A stretch of DNA of 64,000 nt from positions 1 to 64,000 of the forward strand of contig JAUCQB010000265.1 in NCBI GenBank assembly GCA_030372985.1. The letters run 5' to 3'. Under the pieces are notes generated by a model, which was not told the origin of the DNA, ran no database searches, and saw only the letters and a program-made list of their open reading frames with translations. Position 1 is the stretch's first letter. Each line of letters starts with the position of its first letter. The DNA is from Phycisphaerae bacterium. Lineage in GTDB: Bacteria > Planctomycetota > Phycisphaerae > UBA1845 > PWPN01. Below are positions 27,564-36,441 of this stretch, in pieces. Both the position numbers and the translations under genes were made by a program.

Positions 27564-28151
27564 ATGGCCCGGGTCGTTACCACCGCCCTACCGCTGGAGT
27601 TGCGTGCCGTCGTAGCCGGCCTCGCCTCGGCTGAGGTCACCGATGACCAGCAGTGGATCGTGAGCCTGATGCGCAAGCACGGCCTGGCCGTGATCACCCT
27701 GCTCTGGCGGATGTTGGGCTCAGAACAGGACGTTCTGGACGCTTACCAGACCGCGATCTGCCGGCTGACAGCCAGAGGCCGGGAAGGGATGGGGGCCAAC
27801 CCTCCGGGCTACTTCTACCGATCAGTGTCGAACGCGGGGATCGAGATTCTGCGAACGCGGCAACGCCATCGGGCCTGCTGGCCGACGGTCGTGGACTTGC
27901 AGCGACGACGCAGCGAGGACAGACCCCAACCCGTGGGTCTCGATCAGAGAGAGATTATTGAGAAAATGAGGCAGGCCATCTGCCAGTTACCTACACATCT
28001 GCGGAACGTCATCGTTCTGCGCGAACTGGCCGAACTGCCTTACTCGCAGGTCGCCAGGATCCTGGGGATACGGAACGGCACCGCCAGACTGTACCGCCGG
28101 GAAGCCATCCTGCGACTTGCGGAGATGGTTGGACGGGAGGCAAATCCATGA
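27564..28151 (+). CDS. ECF-type RNA polymerase sigma factor
   Basis: The product has 195 residues from the ATG at 27564 (MARVV), with GGAG before it. Region 2 is diverged but seen around LGSEQDVLDAYQTAICRL, then YFYRSVSNAGIEILR. Region 4 is clear: LPTHLRNVIVLRELAELPYSQVARILGIRNGTARLYRREAILRL, the usual helix-turn-helix that reads the -35 box. The stop overlaps the next start (ATGA), which encodes a zinc-finger anti-sigma factor, as is normal for ECF pairs. It faces away from the type II secretion operon, 307 bp apart, and may control it. That is inference from position only. Confidence 0.88.
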   Translation: MARVVTTALPLELRAVVAGLASAEVTDDQQWIVSLMRKHGLAVITLLWRMLGSEQDVLDAYQTAICRLTARGREGMGANPPGYFYRSVSNAGIEILRTRQRHRACWPTVVDLQRRRSEDRPQPVGLDQREIIEKMRQAICQLPTHLRNVIVLRELAELPYSQVARILGIRNGTARLYRREAILRLAEMVGREANP

Positions 28152-28681
28152 GGCGTTTCAGTGACCTATCTTCGAGGCCCAGACACATCTCCGCAGAGGG
28201 CCTCCCCCACTCCGGTTGCAGCAGGGCGGACCTGCTCAAATGGTCAGGCAGCGGCGGTGCACTGCCCCGCCGGCTTTCGGAACATATCCGGCTGTGTCCG
28301 GGCTGCGCCGACCAGGTTCGGCGGGTCAGCACGGTCCACACGGGGCTGATGCTGCTCCAGAATCAGCCGCTGCCCCACGGACTGCAGAATCGAGCCAACG
28401 GCCGAGCGCTGCGCATGCTCCGCCGGGTCGCCCGGGCTTCGGAGGCTGCCGGCCGACTGCTGCGGATGCGGCCGAATCTGACACCGTGGCAACGGGCGAA
28501 ACTGCGCATTGCCCAGGGCTGTTTCGGGGCGGTTGCCGCCGTTCTGGTGCTGGTGATGCGAATTGGAGTCATGGCCGGTTTCGAGCATACGCGCGAGCTC
28601 GGCAACCAGCTGGCCGCGGCCCACTGGGACCGGCACATCGACCCGGATCACGAATTCCTCGACCCGCCTGACTTGGCGTAG
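28148..28681 (+). CDS. Zinc-binding anti-sigma factor, membrane-anchored
   Basis: The product has 177 residues and overlaps the sigma gene by 4 bp. The anti-sigma zinc motif H-x3-C-x2-C is at H46-C50-C53 (HIRLCPGC). The upstream Cys at 24 may complete the site. One membrane helix lies at ~124-147 (FGAVAAVLVLVMRIGVMAGF). Its N-terminal part should hold the sigma factor inactive in the cytoplasm. The ~30-residue part beyond the membrane is too short for a large sensor, so release may come by proteolysis or redox. The family is assigned from motif and context. Confidence 0.8.
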   Translation: MRRFSDLSSRPRHISAEGLPHSGCSRADLLKWSGSGGALPRRLSEHIRLCPGCADQVRRVSTVHTGLMLLQNQPLPHGLQNRANGRALRMLRRVARASEAAGRLLRMRPNLTPWQRAKLRIAQGCFGAVAAVLVLVMRIGVMAGFEHTRELGNQLAAAHWDRHIDPDHEFLDPPDLA

Positions 28682-28694
28682 TACGCTGTCGGGT

Positions 28695-28991
28695 ATGATT
28701 CAGATCAGCCGCCAGGGCAACGATGTTTTTCTGCCTGTGAAGGTGGTCCCCAAGTCATCTCGCGACAGAATCGCGGGCGAGTTGGACGGCGTGCTGAAGA
28801 TCACCGTCGCAGCCGCCCCGGAAAGGGGCGCGGCCAACGGCGCGGTGTGCAAACTGCTCGCCAAGACACTGGGGCTGCGGACCTCGCAGGTCACCGTGGA
28901 GTCCGGTCACGCCTCGCCGCGAAAGACCATCCGCATCAGCGGCGTCTCACTCGAAGACATTCTGGAAAAGCTGCCAATCGGAAAAACCTGA
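28695..28991 (+). CDS. DUF167 (YggU) family protein
   Basis: The product has 98 residues from the ATG at 28695, the usual size of this family. It has the hallmark V-V-P-K-S-S-R-D-R-I near the start, APERGAANGAVCKLLAK in the middle and VESGHASPRKTIRI near the end. The family is widely conserved in bacteria and archaea, but its biochemical role is unknown. It is 13 bp after the anti-sigma gene and could share its transcript. Confidence 0.93.
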   Translation: MIQISRQGNDVFLPVKVVPKSSRDRIAGELDGVLKITVAAAPERGAANGAVCKLLAKTLGLRTSQVTVESGHASPRKTIRISGVSLEDILEKLPIGKT

Positions 28992-29057
28992 TGCCGACCG
29001 CCGCGGGTCGGTGTATGATGGCGCTGACGGGCGGACCGTTTTGTCTGGTGAGCGGCC

Positions 29058-30029
29058 ATGTTGCAGGCGGTATCTGATCGAGTTCCTTGCCGAGCGGCGC
29101 GGGTTTCGACCGGCTTCACCCTGATCGAGGTGCTGATCGTTGTCGCGATCATCGCCCTGCTGATCGCCGTCCTGCTGCCCGCGCTGGCCCGGACCCGTGA
29201 GCAGACAAGGGCGGCAGTCTGCCTCTCCCACTTGAAACAGCAGGGAATCGCCCTCTCAACCTACTCCGCCGACTACAAGACCGTTCTGCCGTGGGCGGGC
29301 TCCTTCAGGTTCTCGTTGATGGAAGGCAAGTACTACCTCGGCTATACCGGCGATGAGATGCACGACTGGGCCCTCGTCAACATCGGCGTGTTGTACCCCA
29401 AGTACGTCGGCTCGAGCCCCGAACTCTTTTACTGCCCCAACAACAAGGCCGCCGACAGCACCGGATCGAACGGAATCGCCCAATTCCGCCGCTGCTACCG
29501 CGCCCCCAAGCGCGGCCAGCCGGGATACCAGAACGCGCATACCTTTCCTATTTCGCCGTTCAGCTCGTACAACTACGCAGCGCCTCTCGTGCCCGGTCGC
29601 TCCCCGCGAGACCGCGGCAGCCAGATGTATCCCGAAGAGTCGGTGCGCTACGGCGACGTGCCGCCCGCCGCCGAGTCTCCGTATTGGCGGTACTTGAACG
29701 AGCCCACGGACCCGGCTCCGGAGTTCCTCGGTCCGCTCCCGGCCGGAACGCGCGGCAAACACACCATCCACGCCTTCATCTCCGACGGCTACTTTGCGGG
29801 CAAGGACATCTATACATGGGAGGGCAAGGTGTATAACCGTGAACCGTACGAGGGTTATCATCTGAACAGCTACAATGTTCTGTACAGCGACCTGCACGCC
29901 AAGCGAGTGGTTGATCCCCAGGGCCAGATTCACACCGCCCAGCTCACCCCCGTTCGCTACAACAACGCCGGCGGGCCCAATGTGACCAAGGTCTTCAAGG
30001 TGTGGGACCATTTCTCACGCAATCACTGA
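29058..30029 (+). CDS. Prepilin-like (DUF1559-type) secreted protein
   Basis: The product has 323 residues. The N-terminus has a long basic leader and then GFTLIEVLIVVAIIALLIAVLLPALAR, the classic type IV prepilin signal with Glu at mature position 5. The body (CLSHLKQQGIALSTYSADYKTVLPW) and C-terminal region with many Tyr and Gly match the very abundant planctomycete prepilin-type proteins. These proteins need a prepilin peptidase and a GspE/GspF machine such as the one at 22177-27256. Its function may be structural or substrate-binding. A convergent dehydrogenase gene ends 5 bp away. Confidence 0.88.
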   Translation: MLQAVSDRVPCRAARVSTGFTLIEVLIVVAIIALLIAVLLPALARTREQTRAAVCLSHLKQQGIALSTYSADYKTVLPWAGSFRFSLMEGKYYLGYTGDEMHDWALVNIGVLYPKYVGSSPELFYCPNNKAADSTGSNGIAQFRRCYRAPKRGQPGYQNAHTFPISPFSSYNYAAPLVPGRSPRDRGSQMYPEESVRYGDVPPAAESPYWRYLNEPTDPAPEFLGPLPAGTRGKHTIHAFISDGYFAGKDIYTWEGKVYNREPYEGYHLNSYNVLYSDLHAKRVVDPQGQIHTAQLTPVRYNNAGGPNVTKVFKVWDHFSRNH

Positions 30030-30034
30030 CTCCT

Positions 30035-30991
30035 TCAGTTTACCACGTTAACCGGCTTTTCCCGCTGGAAGGCGCGGATGTTCTCGGCGGTGATGGCCAT
30101 CAGGCGTTTGCGGGCGGCAAGGCCGGCCCAGGCCATGTGCGGGGTGATGATGATGTTTTTGGCGGTCAGCAGCGGGTTGTCCGCCCGGATCGGCTCGACG
30201 GCAACGACGTCGACGGCCGCACCGGCGAGCCGGCCCTCGTTCAGGGCATCAGCCAAGTCTCGCTCGACCACCAGCCCGCCGCGAGCGGTGTTGATGAGAA
30301 AGGCGGTCGGCTTCATCAGACTCAGGCGATCAGCGTTCACCAGGCCGGCGGTCTCGGACGTCTGAGGGCAGTGAAGGCTCACCACGTCGGCCTGCGAAAA
30401 CAGTGTGGGCATATCGACGAAGCGAACCTCGCCCTCAGCGATGCCGGGCTTACGGCACGGGTCGCAGACGATGACCTGCATGCCAAAGGCCCGCGCGATC
30501 GGGGCCACCTGCCGGCCGATCCGGCCGTATCCGACCAGCCCCATCACACGGCCGGCCAGTTCGATCTGCGACGTCTCCCAGTAGCAGAAATCGGTACACG
30601 CCGTCCACGCCCCCCGCTTGACCGAGGCGTCGTGGCGGCCGACGTGGTGACACAACTCCAACAAGAGGGCGAACGTGAACTGGGCAACTCCCTGGGTCGC
30701 GTAAACCGGCACGTTGCAGACCGGAATCCCGCGAGCCCGCGCAGCCTCTACGTCGACCACGTTGTAGCCTGTGGCTGTCACGGCGATCATCTTCAGGTTG
30801 CCGAGGCGGTCCAAGTCGGCCGCGGTCACCGGCACCTTGTTCGTGATGATGACATCTGCCTCGCCCGTGCGTTCGATCAGTTGCCCGTGGGTCGACCGCT
30901 CATAGACCGTCAACTCGCCAAGCGCGGCGATCTCGTCCCACGGGTTGTCACCCGGGTTCATCGTGTGACCGTCGAGAACAACGATACGCAT
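30035..30991 (-). CDS. D-2-hydroxyacid dehydrogenase (glycerate dehydrogenase-like)
   Basis: The product has 318 residues. The NAD-binding site G-Y-G-R-I-G is at 154-159, with an acidic residue at the end of the next strand (VIVCD). The catalytic triad of the family is complete: Arg237 (NTARGG), Glu266 (VEP) and His285 (PHMAW). The wider match is to hydroxypyruvate reductase/glycerate dehydrogenase (HprA) and related enzymes that reduce 2-keto acids with NADH. No serine or C1 pathway genes are nearby to fix the substrate, so no symbol is given. The start is MRIVVLDG at 30991. Confidence 0.92.
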   Translation of the reverse strand: MRIVVLDGHTMNPGDNPWDEIAALGELTVYERSTHGQLIERTGEADVIITNKVPVTAADLDRLGNLKMIAVTATGYNVVDVEAARARGIPVCNVPVYATQGVAQFTFALLLELCHHVGRHDASVKRGAWTACTDFCYWETSQIELAGRVMGLVGYGRIGRQVAPIARAFGMQVIVCDPCRKPGIAEGEVRFVDMPTLFSQADVVSLHCPQTSETAGLVNADRLSLMKPTAFLINTARGGLVVERDLADALNEGRLAGAAVDVVAVEPIRADNPLLTAKNIIITPHMAWAGLAARKRLMAITAENIRAFQREKPVNVVN

Positions 30992-31051
30992 GATGCCTCC
31001 CTTATCGGAATCACAGGCAACATCTGGCCGGCGTGTCGAGACCAGGTGATA

Positions 31052-33016
31052 TCATTGCATTTTCACCTGGGTCGGCCTGGCCAGTTCGATCAACTCGGGC
31101 ACGTCGGCGACCTCCAGCAGGCCGAAGCAGAACATTGACGGGGCGTCGTTCCAGGACACCTTCCTGGCAATCAGGTCCTTCAGGCTGGGCAGCATATCCG
31201 GCAATGTGAGGCTTGCCACGCGTCCAGGCGTCAGTGCGGCCGTGGTCAGAGCCGCTAAGCCGGATACCCGGCCCACCGCGGTCACGTGCAAGGTCTCGCC
31301 CGGGTACTGCCGGGCAAGGTGCTCGATGATCGTATCGAGCTGGCCCACTTGTACCCCCAGCGGGCGGGCGCCGACGGCGTCGATCATTTGGGCGAACTGC
31401 CACGTACCTGTGATCCCCGGGACGCACTCGCCGGTGAACAGGATGTCCGCCGCGACCGTCCGTTCCCCGCGATCGAGCACCGCCCCCGCCAGTTCGCGTG
31501 CTTTGCCAATTCCGCCGTCGGCAATGATGAGGTGGCAGGCGGTCGGGCCACCCTTCGGCGGCGCGTATTCGACGATCGGCAGCGTCCACTGGCCGCCGAC
31601 GCGCAGATGGACGGGCGTTCCGGGCGTCTGCCCCACCGGCATGGTGCTTGCCGACAGCCTCGTCACTACCGGGCTGGTCCTCAGAGTCAGATCCGCGTGC
31701 ACGACCCTTGCCAGGACCTCGCGAGTCTTCTCCAACCACTGCCCTCGCTCAGCCTCGCTTTCGGCCGGGCACTTTGTTGCCGGCAGATCGCGCATCGCTT
31801 CCGCCGCCAGACTGTAGAAGTCCGCGTTATCCGGCGGATATTCGATCTTCAGCTCCTCCGGCTTGCGGATCTCATCTTCGCAGGGGATTTCCTCGTCCTT
31901 GCGCTGATCGGGCGGGAGGAAATGGCGGTTGATGAAACGGTAGAACGCCTGGCGGTTGTCTTTGAGGTAGTTGTGCGTACCCGGATCGCTGTTGACGTGG
32001 AAGGCAAAGTGATCGCCCACGCCGAGCATCTCGTACACCGGCACAACCGGCTCGAACACCGACAACCGGGCGGTCGCGGCGTAGAAGCAGCAGTCATCCT
32101 GAGCATTGTAGATCAGCAGGGCCGGGCGCGGGGCCAACAACGCGGTGAGCACCGGGTAATCGGCGATGGCGACCAGGTCGGGCGGGTTCTGTTCGCGATC
32201 GCCGATGTCACGGGTCTCCCAGATCCGTCGCTCGATGCCGCTGTAGCCGGCGTTGGGAGCACACAGCTTGACCCGCGTGTCGAGCGAGCTGAAAACGATG
32301 GTCTGCCACCCCCCACCGGACAGGCCTGTCACAGCCGTCCGCTCGGGGTCGGCCGACGGATGGGACAAGAGCACGTCGAGCCCGCGCTTCAGCGATTGGT
32401 AGAAGACCGACAGGCCCGCACGCCCGCACAGATCGAGATGGGCAGCGTTGCTGTGCGCGTAGCCCGGATCGCTGAGCTGCCCCATGCCGATCCACTCGTA
32501 GTTCAGTGCGAGCATGCCGCGCTTCGCCAGGTTGATACACCGGGCCTGTTTGTAGTCGATGGTCATACCCGGCTTGCCGACATGGCCGTTGGGGTTGAGC
32601 ACCACCGGCACCTTGCCCTTGAGGCCATCCGGCTCGTAGAGCAGAGCCCCGATCCAGAGTCCCGGCACCGCCTCATACCGCAGCTTTCGGATGGTGTACC
32701 CGTTGCCCGGCAGCGTCTCCTGCCAGGCGATCGTGACGGGCCCATCCCGCCACTGCTGCGGCACGCCCCGAAACACACCGTTGTTCAAAACGTTCTCGCG
32801 GATCTGTTCGGCCTGTGGGAGCCACTCGCCCGGATCGCTCGGGGGAACAAACTTCGGCGCACGCCGCAGGAGATAGGTCCTCAGATCCCGGAGCGTCTGC
32901 CCCGGTACAAGCACCGGAGCTGGTTGTGTGGTTTGCTCGGCCGCCAGGGCCGACTCAACGCCGGTCAATCCCAACCCCACCCATGCCGCCAAGAAGACCC
33001 AAGCACACCGAGACAT
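31052..33016 (-). CDS. Secreted alpha/beta hydrolase, acetyl-xylan-esterase-like
   Basis: The product has 654 residues from the ATG at 33016 (AGGAGG 8 bases before). It carries a Sec-type signal ending in SALAAEQ near residue 27. The nucleophile motif GLSGGG places Ser at ~233. A later LIYNAQDDCCF gives the probable Asp and GVGDHFAFH the probable His. The fold resembles the large secreted hydrolases of Planctomycetota that act on acylated polysaccharides or xenobiotics. A second, less clear domain of ~250 residues lies at the C-terminus. The true substrate is not known. Confidence 0.85.
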   Translation of the reverse strand: MSRCAWVFLAAWVGLGLTGVESALAAEQTTQPAPVLVPGQTLRDLRTYLLRRAPKFVPPSDPGEWLPQAEQIRENVLNNGVFRGVPQQWRDGPVTIAWQETLPGNGYTIRKLRYEAVPGLWIGALLYEPDGLKGKVPVVLNPNGHVGKPGMTIDYKQARCINLAKRGMLALNYEWIGMGQLSDPGYAHSNAAHLDLCGRAGLSVFYQSLKRGLDVLLSHPSADPERTAVTGLSGGGWQTIVFSSLDTRVKLCAPNAGYSGIERRIWETRDIGDREQNPPDLVAIADYPVLTALLAPRPALLIYNAQDDCCFYAATARLSVFEPVVPVYEMLGVGDHFAFHVNSDPGTHNYLKDNRQAFYRFINRHFLPPDQRKDEEIPCEDEIRKPEELKIEYPPDNADFYSLAAEAMRDLPATKCPAESEAERGQWLEKTREVLARVVHADLTLRTSPVVTRLSASTMPVGQTPGTPVHLRVGGQWTLPIVEYAPPKGGPTACHLIIADGGIGKARELAGAVLDRGERTVAADILFTGECVPGITGTWQFAQMIDAVGARPLGVQVGQLDTIIEHLARQYPGETLHVTAVGRVSGLAALTTAALTPGRVASLTLPDMLPSLKDLIARKVSWNDAPSMFCFGLLEVADVPELIELARPTQVKMQ

Positions 33017-33200
33017 CGCATGTCCTCCTGAATACGCGGTTTGCACCTTCCGGGGCCTCAGTCTAATCGCCCCCGAGGGTGCTGTCAGGAGCCGCGAGCC
33101 GGGGATGGCCAGCCCTCGCCCGGTTCGGGTACAATGCCCCCGCCGTGGCCCCATCGGGTCGTGCGGCAGAGAATGAGCAACCCAACTTCAGAGGAAGCCC

Positions 33201-34502
33201 ATGGCTGCACAGACTCTCCTGATCAAGGGCGGAAGAATCATCGACCCGGCCTGCGGGCTGGACAAGACCGCTGACCTGCTCCTGTCAGAAGGCAAGGTCT
33301 CCAGAATCGCCGACAACCTGACCGCGGCGGGCGCGCAGATCATCGATGCATCCCGACTGATCGTCTGTCCCGGCCTGATCGACGTTCACGTTCACCTTCG
33401 CGAACCCGGTGACGAGGACGAAGAGACGATTGAAACCGGCACGGCGGCGGCCGTCGCGGGCGGGTTCACCTCCGTCGCCTGCATGCCCAACACCAAGCCG
33501 CCCCTCGATGACGAGGCGTCGATCGAATTCATCTGCCACCAGTCGCAGCGAGTCGGCTCCTGCAACGTTTACCCGGTCGGGGCGATCACCAAGGGCCGCC
33601 AAGGCAAGGAACTCGCCGAGATGGGTCAGATGGTCCGCTCCGGAGCTGTGGCGTTCTCCGACGACGGGTGCGGCGTGGCCAACACACAACTGATGATCCA
33701 GGCCCTCAACTACGTTCGGATGTTCGACAAGCCGATCCTGCAGCACTGCGAGGATGCGGATGTCGTGGGCAGCGGCGTCATGAACGGCGGAGCCACGGCC
33801 GTGCGCCTCGGCTTGCCCGGCATCAGCCCCATCGCCGAGGAACTGATGCTCCAACGCGATCTGACGCTGATCCGCTCCACCGGTGCCCGCTACCACGTGT
33901 GCCACATCTCGACGGCCAGGGCCGTTGAACTGGTACGTCAGGCGAAAGCCGCCGGATTGCCGGTGACCGCCGAGGCGTGCACGCACCACCTTGTCTTGAC
34001 CGAGCAGGAGTGCGCCAGCTATGACCCGAACTTCAAGATGAACCCGCCGCTGCGGACGATGGACGACGTCGAGGCCTGCCGGCGCGGCGTGGCCGACGGC
34101 ACGATCGACTGCCTGGCGACCGACCATGCCCCGCACGGGATCCAGGAAAAGGAGCTGGAGTTCCTGACCGCCCCGTTCGGGATCATCGGACTGGAAACGG
34201 CCCTGCCGCTGTTCATCAAAGCACTGATTGAACCGGGCCTGATGGATTGGCCGGCGATGATCGACCGGCTGACGGTTCGCCCGGCCAAGCTGCTCTCGAT
34301 CAACAAGGGCACGCTGGCGGTCGGGGCCGACGCCGACGTGACGCTGATCGACCCGCAGTGCCGGTGGACAATCGACGTGAACCAGTTCCGTTCCAAGAGC
34401 CGCAACTGCCCGTTCCACGGTTGGCAGGTCACCGGCCGTGCGGTGATGACCCTTGTGGGCGGCGAGATCAAGCATCAGCTCAGCCACATGGCCGTTGCGT
34501 GA
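33201..34502 (+). CDS. pyrC: Dihydroorotase
   Basis: The product has 433 residues, with a GAGG site before the ATG. Class I dihydroorotase motifs are complete: the metal ligands D61-V-H63-V-H65-L-R, the loop CMPNTKP, His182 (LQHCED) and Asp308 of ATDHAPH. It closes carbamoyl-aspartate to dihydroorotate, the third step of pyrimidine synthesis, in the cytoplasm. No other pyr genes are in the window. It is followed at 13 bp by a kinase-like gene on the same strand. A catalytically silent class associated with PyrB exists, but the metal ligands here are all kept. Confidence 0.95.
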   Translation: MAAQTLLIKGGRIIDPACGLDKTADLLLSEGKVSRIADNLTAAGAQIIDASRLIVCPGLIDVHVHLREPGDEDEETIETGTAAAVAGGFTSVACMPNTKPPLDDEASIEFICHQSQRVGSCNVYPVGAITKGRQGKELAEMGQMVRSGAVAFSDDGCGVANTQLMIQALNYVRMFDKPILQHCEDADVVGSGVMNGGATAVRLGLPGISPIAEELMLQRDLTLIRSTGARYHVCHISTARAVELVRQAKAAGLPVTAEACTHHLVLTEQECASYDPNFKMNPPLRTMDDVEACRRGVADGTIDCLATDHAPHGIQEKELEFLTAPFGIIGLETALPLFIKALIEPGLMDWPAMIDRLTVRPAKLLSINKGTLAVGADADVTLIDPQCRWTIDVNQFRSKSRNCPFHGWQVTGRAVMTLVGGEIKHQLSHMAVA

Positions 34503-34515
34503 ACACCGGATCTCG

Positions 34516-36294
34516 ATGGCGATGACCGATCACCCAGCCTCAGCCCGCATCGCCGAAGGCGTCAAGCCGAACGGAGAGCATGTCGAGCCGCAAAAGTGGG
34601 TCGACCGCCTGGTCGACGGCTGGAACTGGCGAATCCGCTCCGACTGGTTGGCCTTGCTCGAATCACCGCAATGCCCTTCCTGGCTCGACCTCAAGAGCAA
34701 CCCCCGGGCGAAGCTGTTCAAAAGCAATGAGATTCGGGACGTGTTCCGCGTCGAGACGGACCACGGGGCGGTGTTCGTCAAGATCGCCCGCCCGGTCACA
34801 TGGTCAGACCGTTTGCGACGTCTGGTCCTCGGGCCTGACAGCCTGCGCGAGTGGCGGGCGGCTGAGCATGCGGCCCGGCATGGCATCGCCACCGTCGTTC
34901 CCGTGGCCGCGGCGTGGCGACGGACAAGAAGGCGTGAACCAGCGAGTATCTTCATCACGATGGAGACGGCGGATGCCGAGCAACTCGATACCTGGTGGCT
35001 TCGAGTCGGCGCGGCGGAGACCCTGCCCAGGAAAGACCGAAACGCGGTCATCGGCGCCGTCGCCGAGCTGATCGCCAAAGCACACCATGGCGGTTTCGTA
35101 CACACGGACCTGCACGCAGGTAACATCCTGGTACGAACCGGCCGCGACGGCGGGTATAGCACATGCTTCGTCGATTTACAGGCCGTGTCGGTCGGCCGGG
35201 CTGTCAGCGAGCAACGGGTCATCCGCAATCTGGCCATTTTCGGAAACTGGTTCCGCTTCAACGCCTCGCTGACAGACCGGATGCGGTTCCTTGACGCTTA
35301 TCTGGCCTGGTGGAGGCGATTGACAGGCCCCGAACAGCGCATCACCACGGAACGTCGCGAGCTCGCCTTTAGAATCGACCGAGCCATGCGTGCACATGCC
35401 AGGGCACTGGCCGCCCAACGGGACCGTCAGACCATGCGGGATGGTCGGCGGTTCGGCAGGTTGCGTCTGGTCGGCGGGACCACGGCCCACGTCTTTCTCC
35501 GGGCCCGGCAGCCCGCTCCAGGCTCCGCGATTGACGAGACGCCCCTGACTCGCCACTGGTGGCGAGAGCTGTTGGCGTCGAGGATGAATCTGATTTCCCA
35601 AATGGATCGCAACATCGAGGAGACAACAGGCGGATATCTGACCGGGTCAATCGATCTGGCGATCGAGAACAACAAGCCGATCAAAGCGATCCTCCGGCAC
35701 CGGCACCCGACGTCCTTGGGTGAGAGCCTCAAGTACACCGTGTTCTCGTCGCCTGAAATGCGCCTCTGGAAAACGGGCAACGCTCTGTTGAACCGAGGCA
35801 TCCCGGCCGCAAGGCCCCTGGCCGTCTGCCGGACACGCCGCCACGGCAGCTTCCGGGACTCTCTCGTGCTGATTGAGTACCCGGAAACGGCGGAACCGCT
35901 GCACGCGTTCCTCGACTCTCGGATGAGTCGATTGCCGACGCGCCAGCGGCACCGCGTCAAAGCCGGCCTTGCCCTGCAAATAGCCCGACTGTTGCGCAGG
36001 CTCGATGAAGAAGGCTTCGTCCACCGCAATCTGAAGGCCTCGGACCTGGCGATCTGTGCGAGTCCATCGTCGGATGACAAGTTCGTTGTGGTGCTGAGCG
36101 GCTACCTCGATCTCCAGCGGACCTCGGCTCCGGCCAAGCATGCGAACCTTCCGGCGCTCAAGGGGTTGAATGCAAGCCTCCGCGACTTACCCGAGGTCAG
36201 TCGAGCCGACCGGCTGCGAGTGCTCAAACGATACCTCGACCGGTTGGGCAAGCCGGCGGCGGACTGGAAGCGGATCTGGCGGGAGCTGCGCTGA
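34516..36294 (+). CDS. Double-domain LPS-kinase-like protein, second domain with altered catalytic motif
   Basis: The product has 592 residues from the ATG at 34516; the ATG at 34522 is also possible. The first kinase-like domain (~60-270) has the ATP-anchoring Lys89 (VFVKIARP), the catalytic HTDLHAGN loop (196-203) and FVDLQ (Asp220). It resembles Kdo or heptose kinases. A second, related domain (~340-590) has LLNRGIPAARPLAV and the loop HRNLKASD (503-510), where the normal motif is HRDLKASN. The catalytic Asp and the metal-binding Asn have exchanged places. It is probably a lipid-A-core sugar kinase or a regulator of one. It lies 13 bp after pyrC. Confidence 0.85.
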   Translation: MAMTDHPASARIAEGVKPNGEHVEPQKWVDRLVDGWNWRIRSDWLALLESPQCPSWLDLKSNPRAKLFKSNEIRDVFRVETDHGAVFVKIARPVTWSDRLRRLVLGPDSLREWRAAEHAARHGIATVVPVAAAWRRTRRREPASIFITMETADAEQLDTWWLRVGAAETLPRKDRNAVIGAVAELIAKAHHGGFVHTDLHAGNILVRTGRDGGYSTCFVDLQAVSVGRAVSEQRVIRNLAIFGNWFRFNASLTDRMRFLDAYLAWWRRLTGPEQRITTERRELAFRIDRAMRAHARALAAQRDRQTMRDGRRFGRLRLVGGTTAHVFLRARQPAPGSAIDETPLTRHWWRELLASRMNLISQMDRNIEETTGGYLTGSIDLAIENNKPIKAILRHRHPTSLGESLKYTVFSSPEMRLWKTGNALLNRGIPAARPLAVCRTRRHGSFRDSLVLIEYPETAEPLHAFLDSRMSRLPTRQRHRVKAGLALQIARLLRRLDEEGFVHRNLKASDLAICASPSSDDKFVVVLSGYLDLQRTSAPAKHANLPALKGLNASLRDLPEVSRADRLRVLKRYLDRLGKPAADWKRIWRELR

Positions 36295-36325
36295 CCGGCG
36301 GTTGACAACCCCAGGACTCAAGTCC

Positions 36326-36418
36326 GAGATCTGCAATCTGAAATCTGAGATTTGAAATGTGAAGTTTGAGATTTGAAATCTGAGATTTGAAATCTGAAAT
36401 CCGAAACCTGAAATCCCC
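36326..36418. repeat. Tandem run of GATTTGAAATCTGA words
   Basis: About eleven consecutive, imperfect copies of words such as AATCTGA, GATTTGA and AAATCTGA fill this gap between two convergent genes. Adjacent copies alternate in sense, so the run can fold on itself. Similar words occur at 10012-10050, 40071-40107 and 40974-41006. This is a dispersed, low-complexity intergenic repeat. Confidence 0.7.
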
Positions 36419-36441
36419 AATCCGCGGCCGTGGTCAATCGT

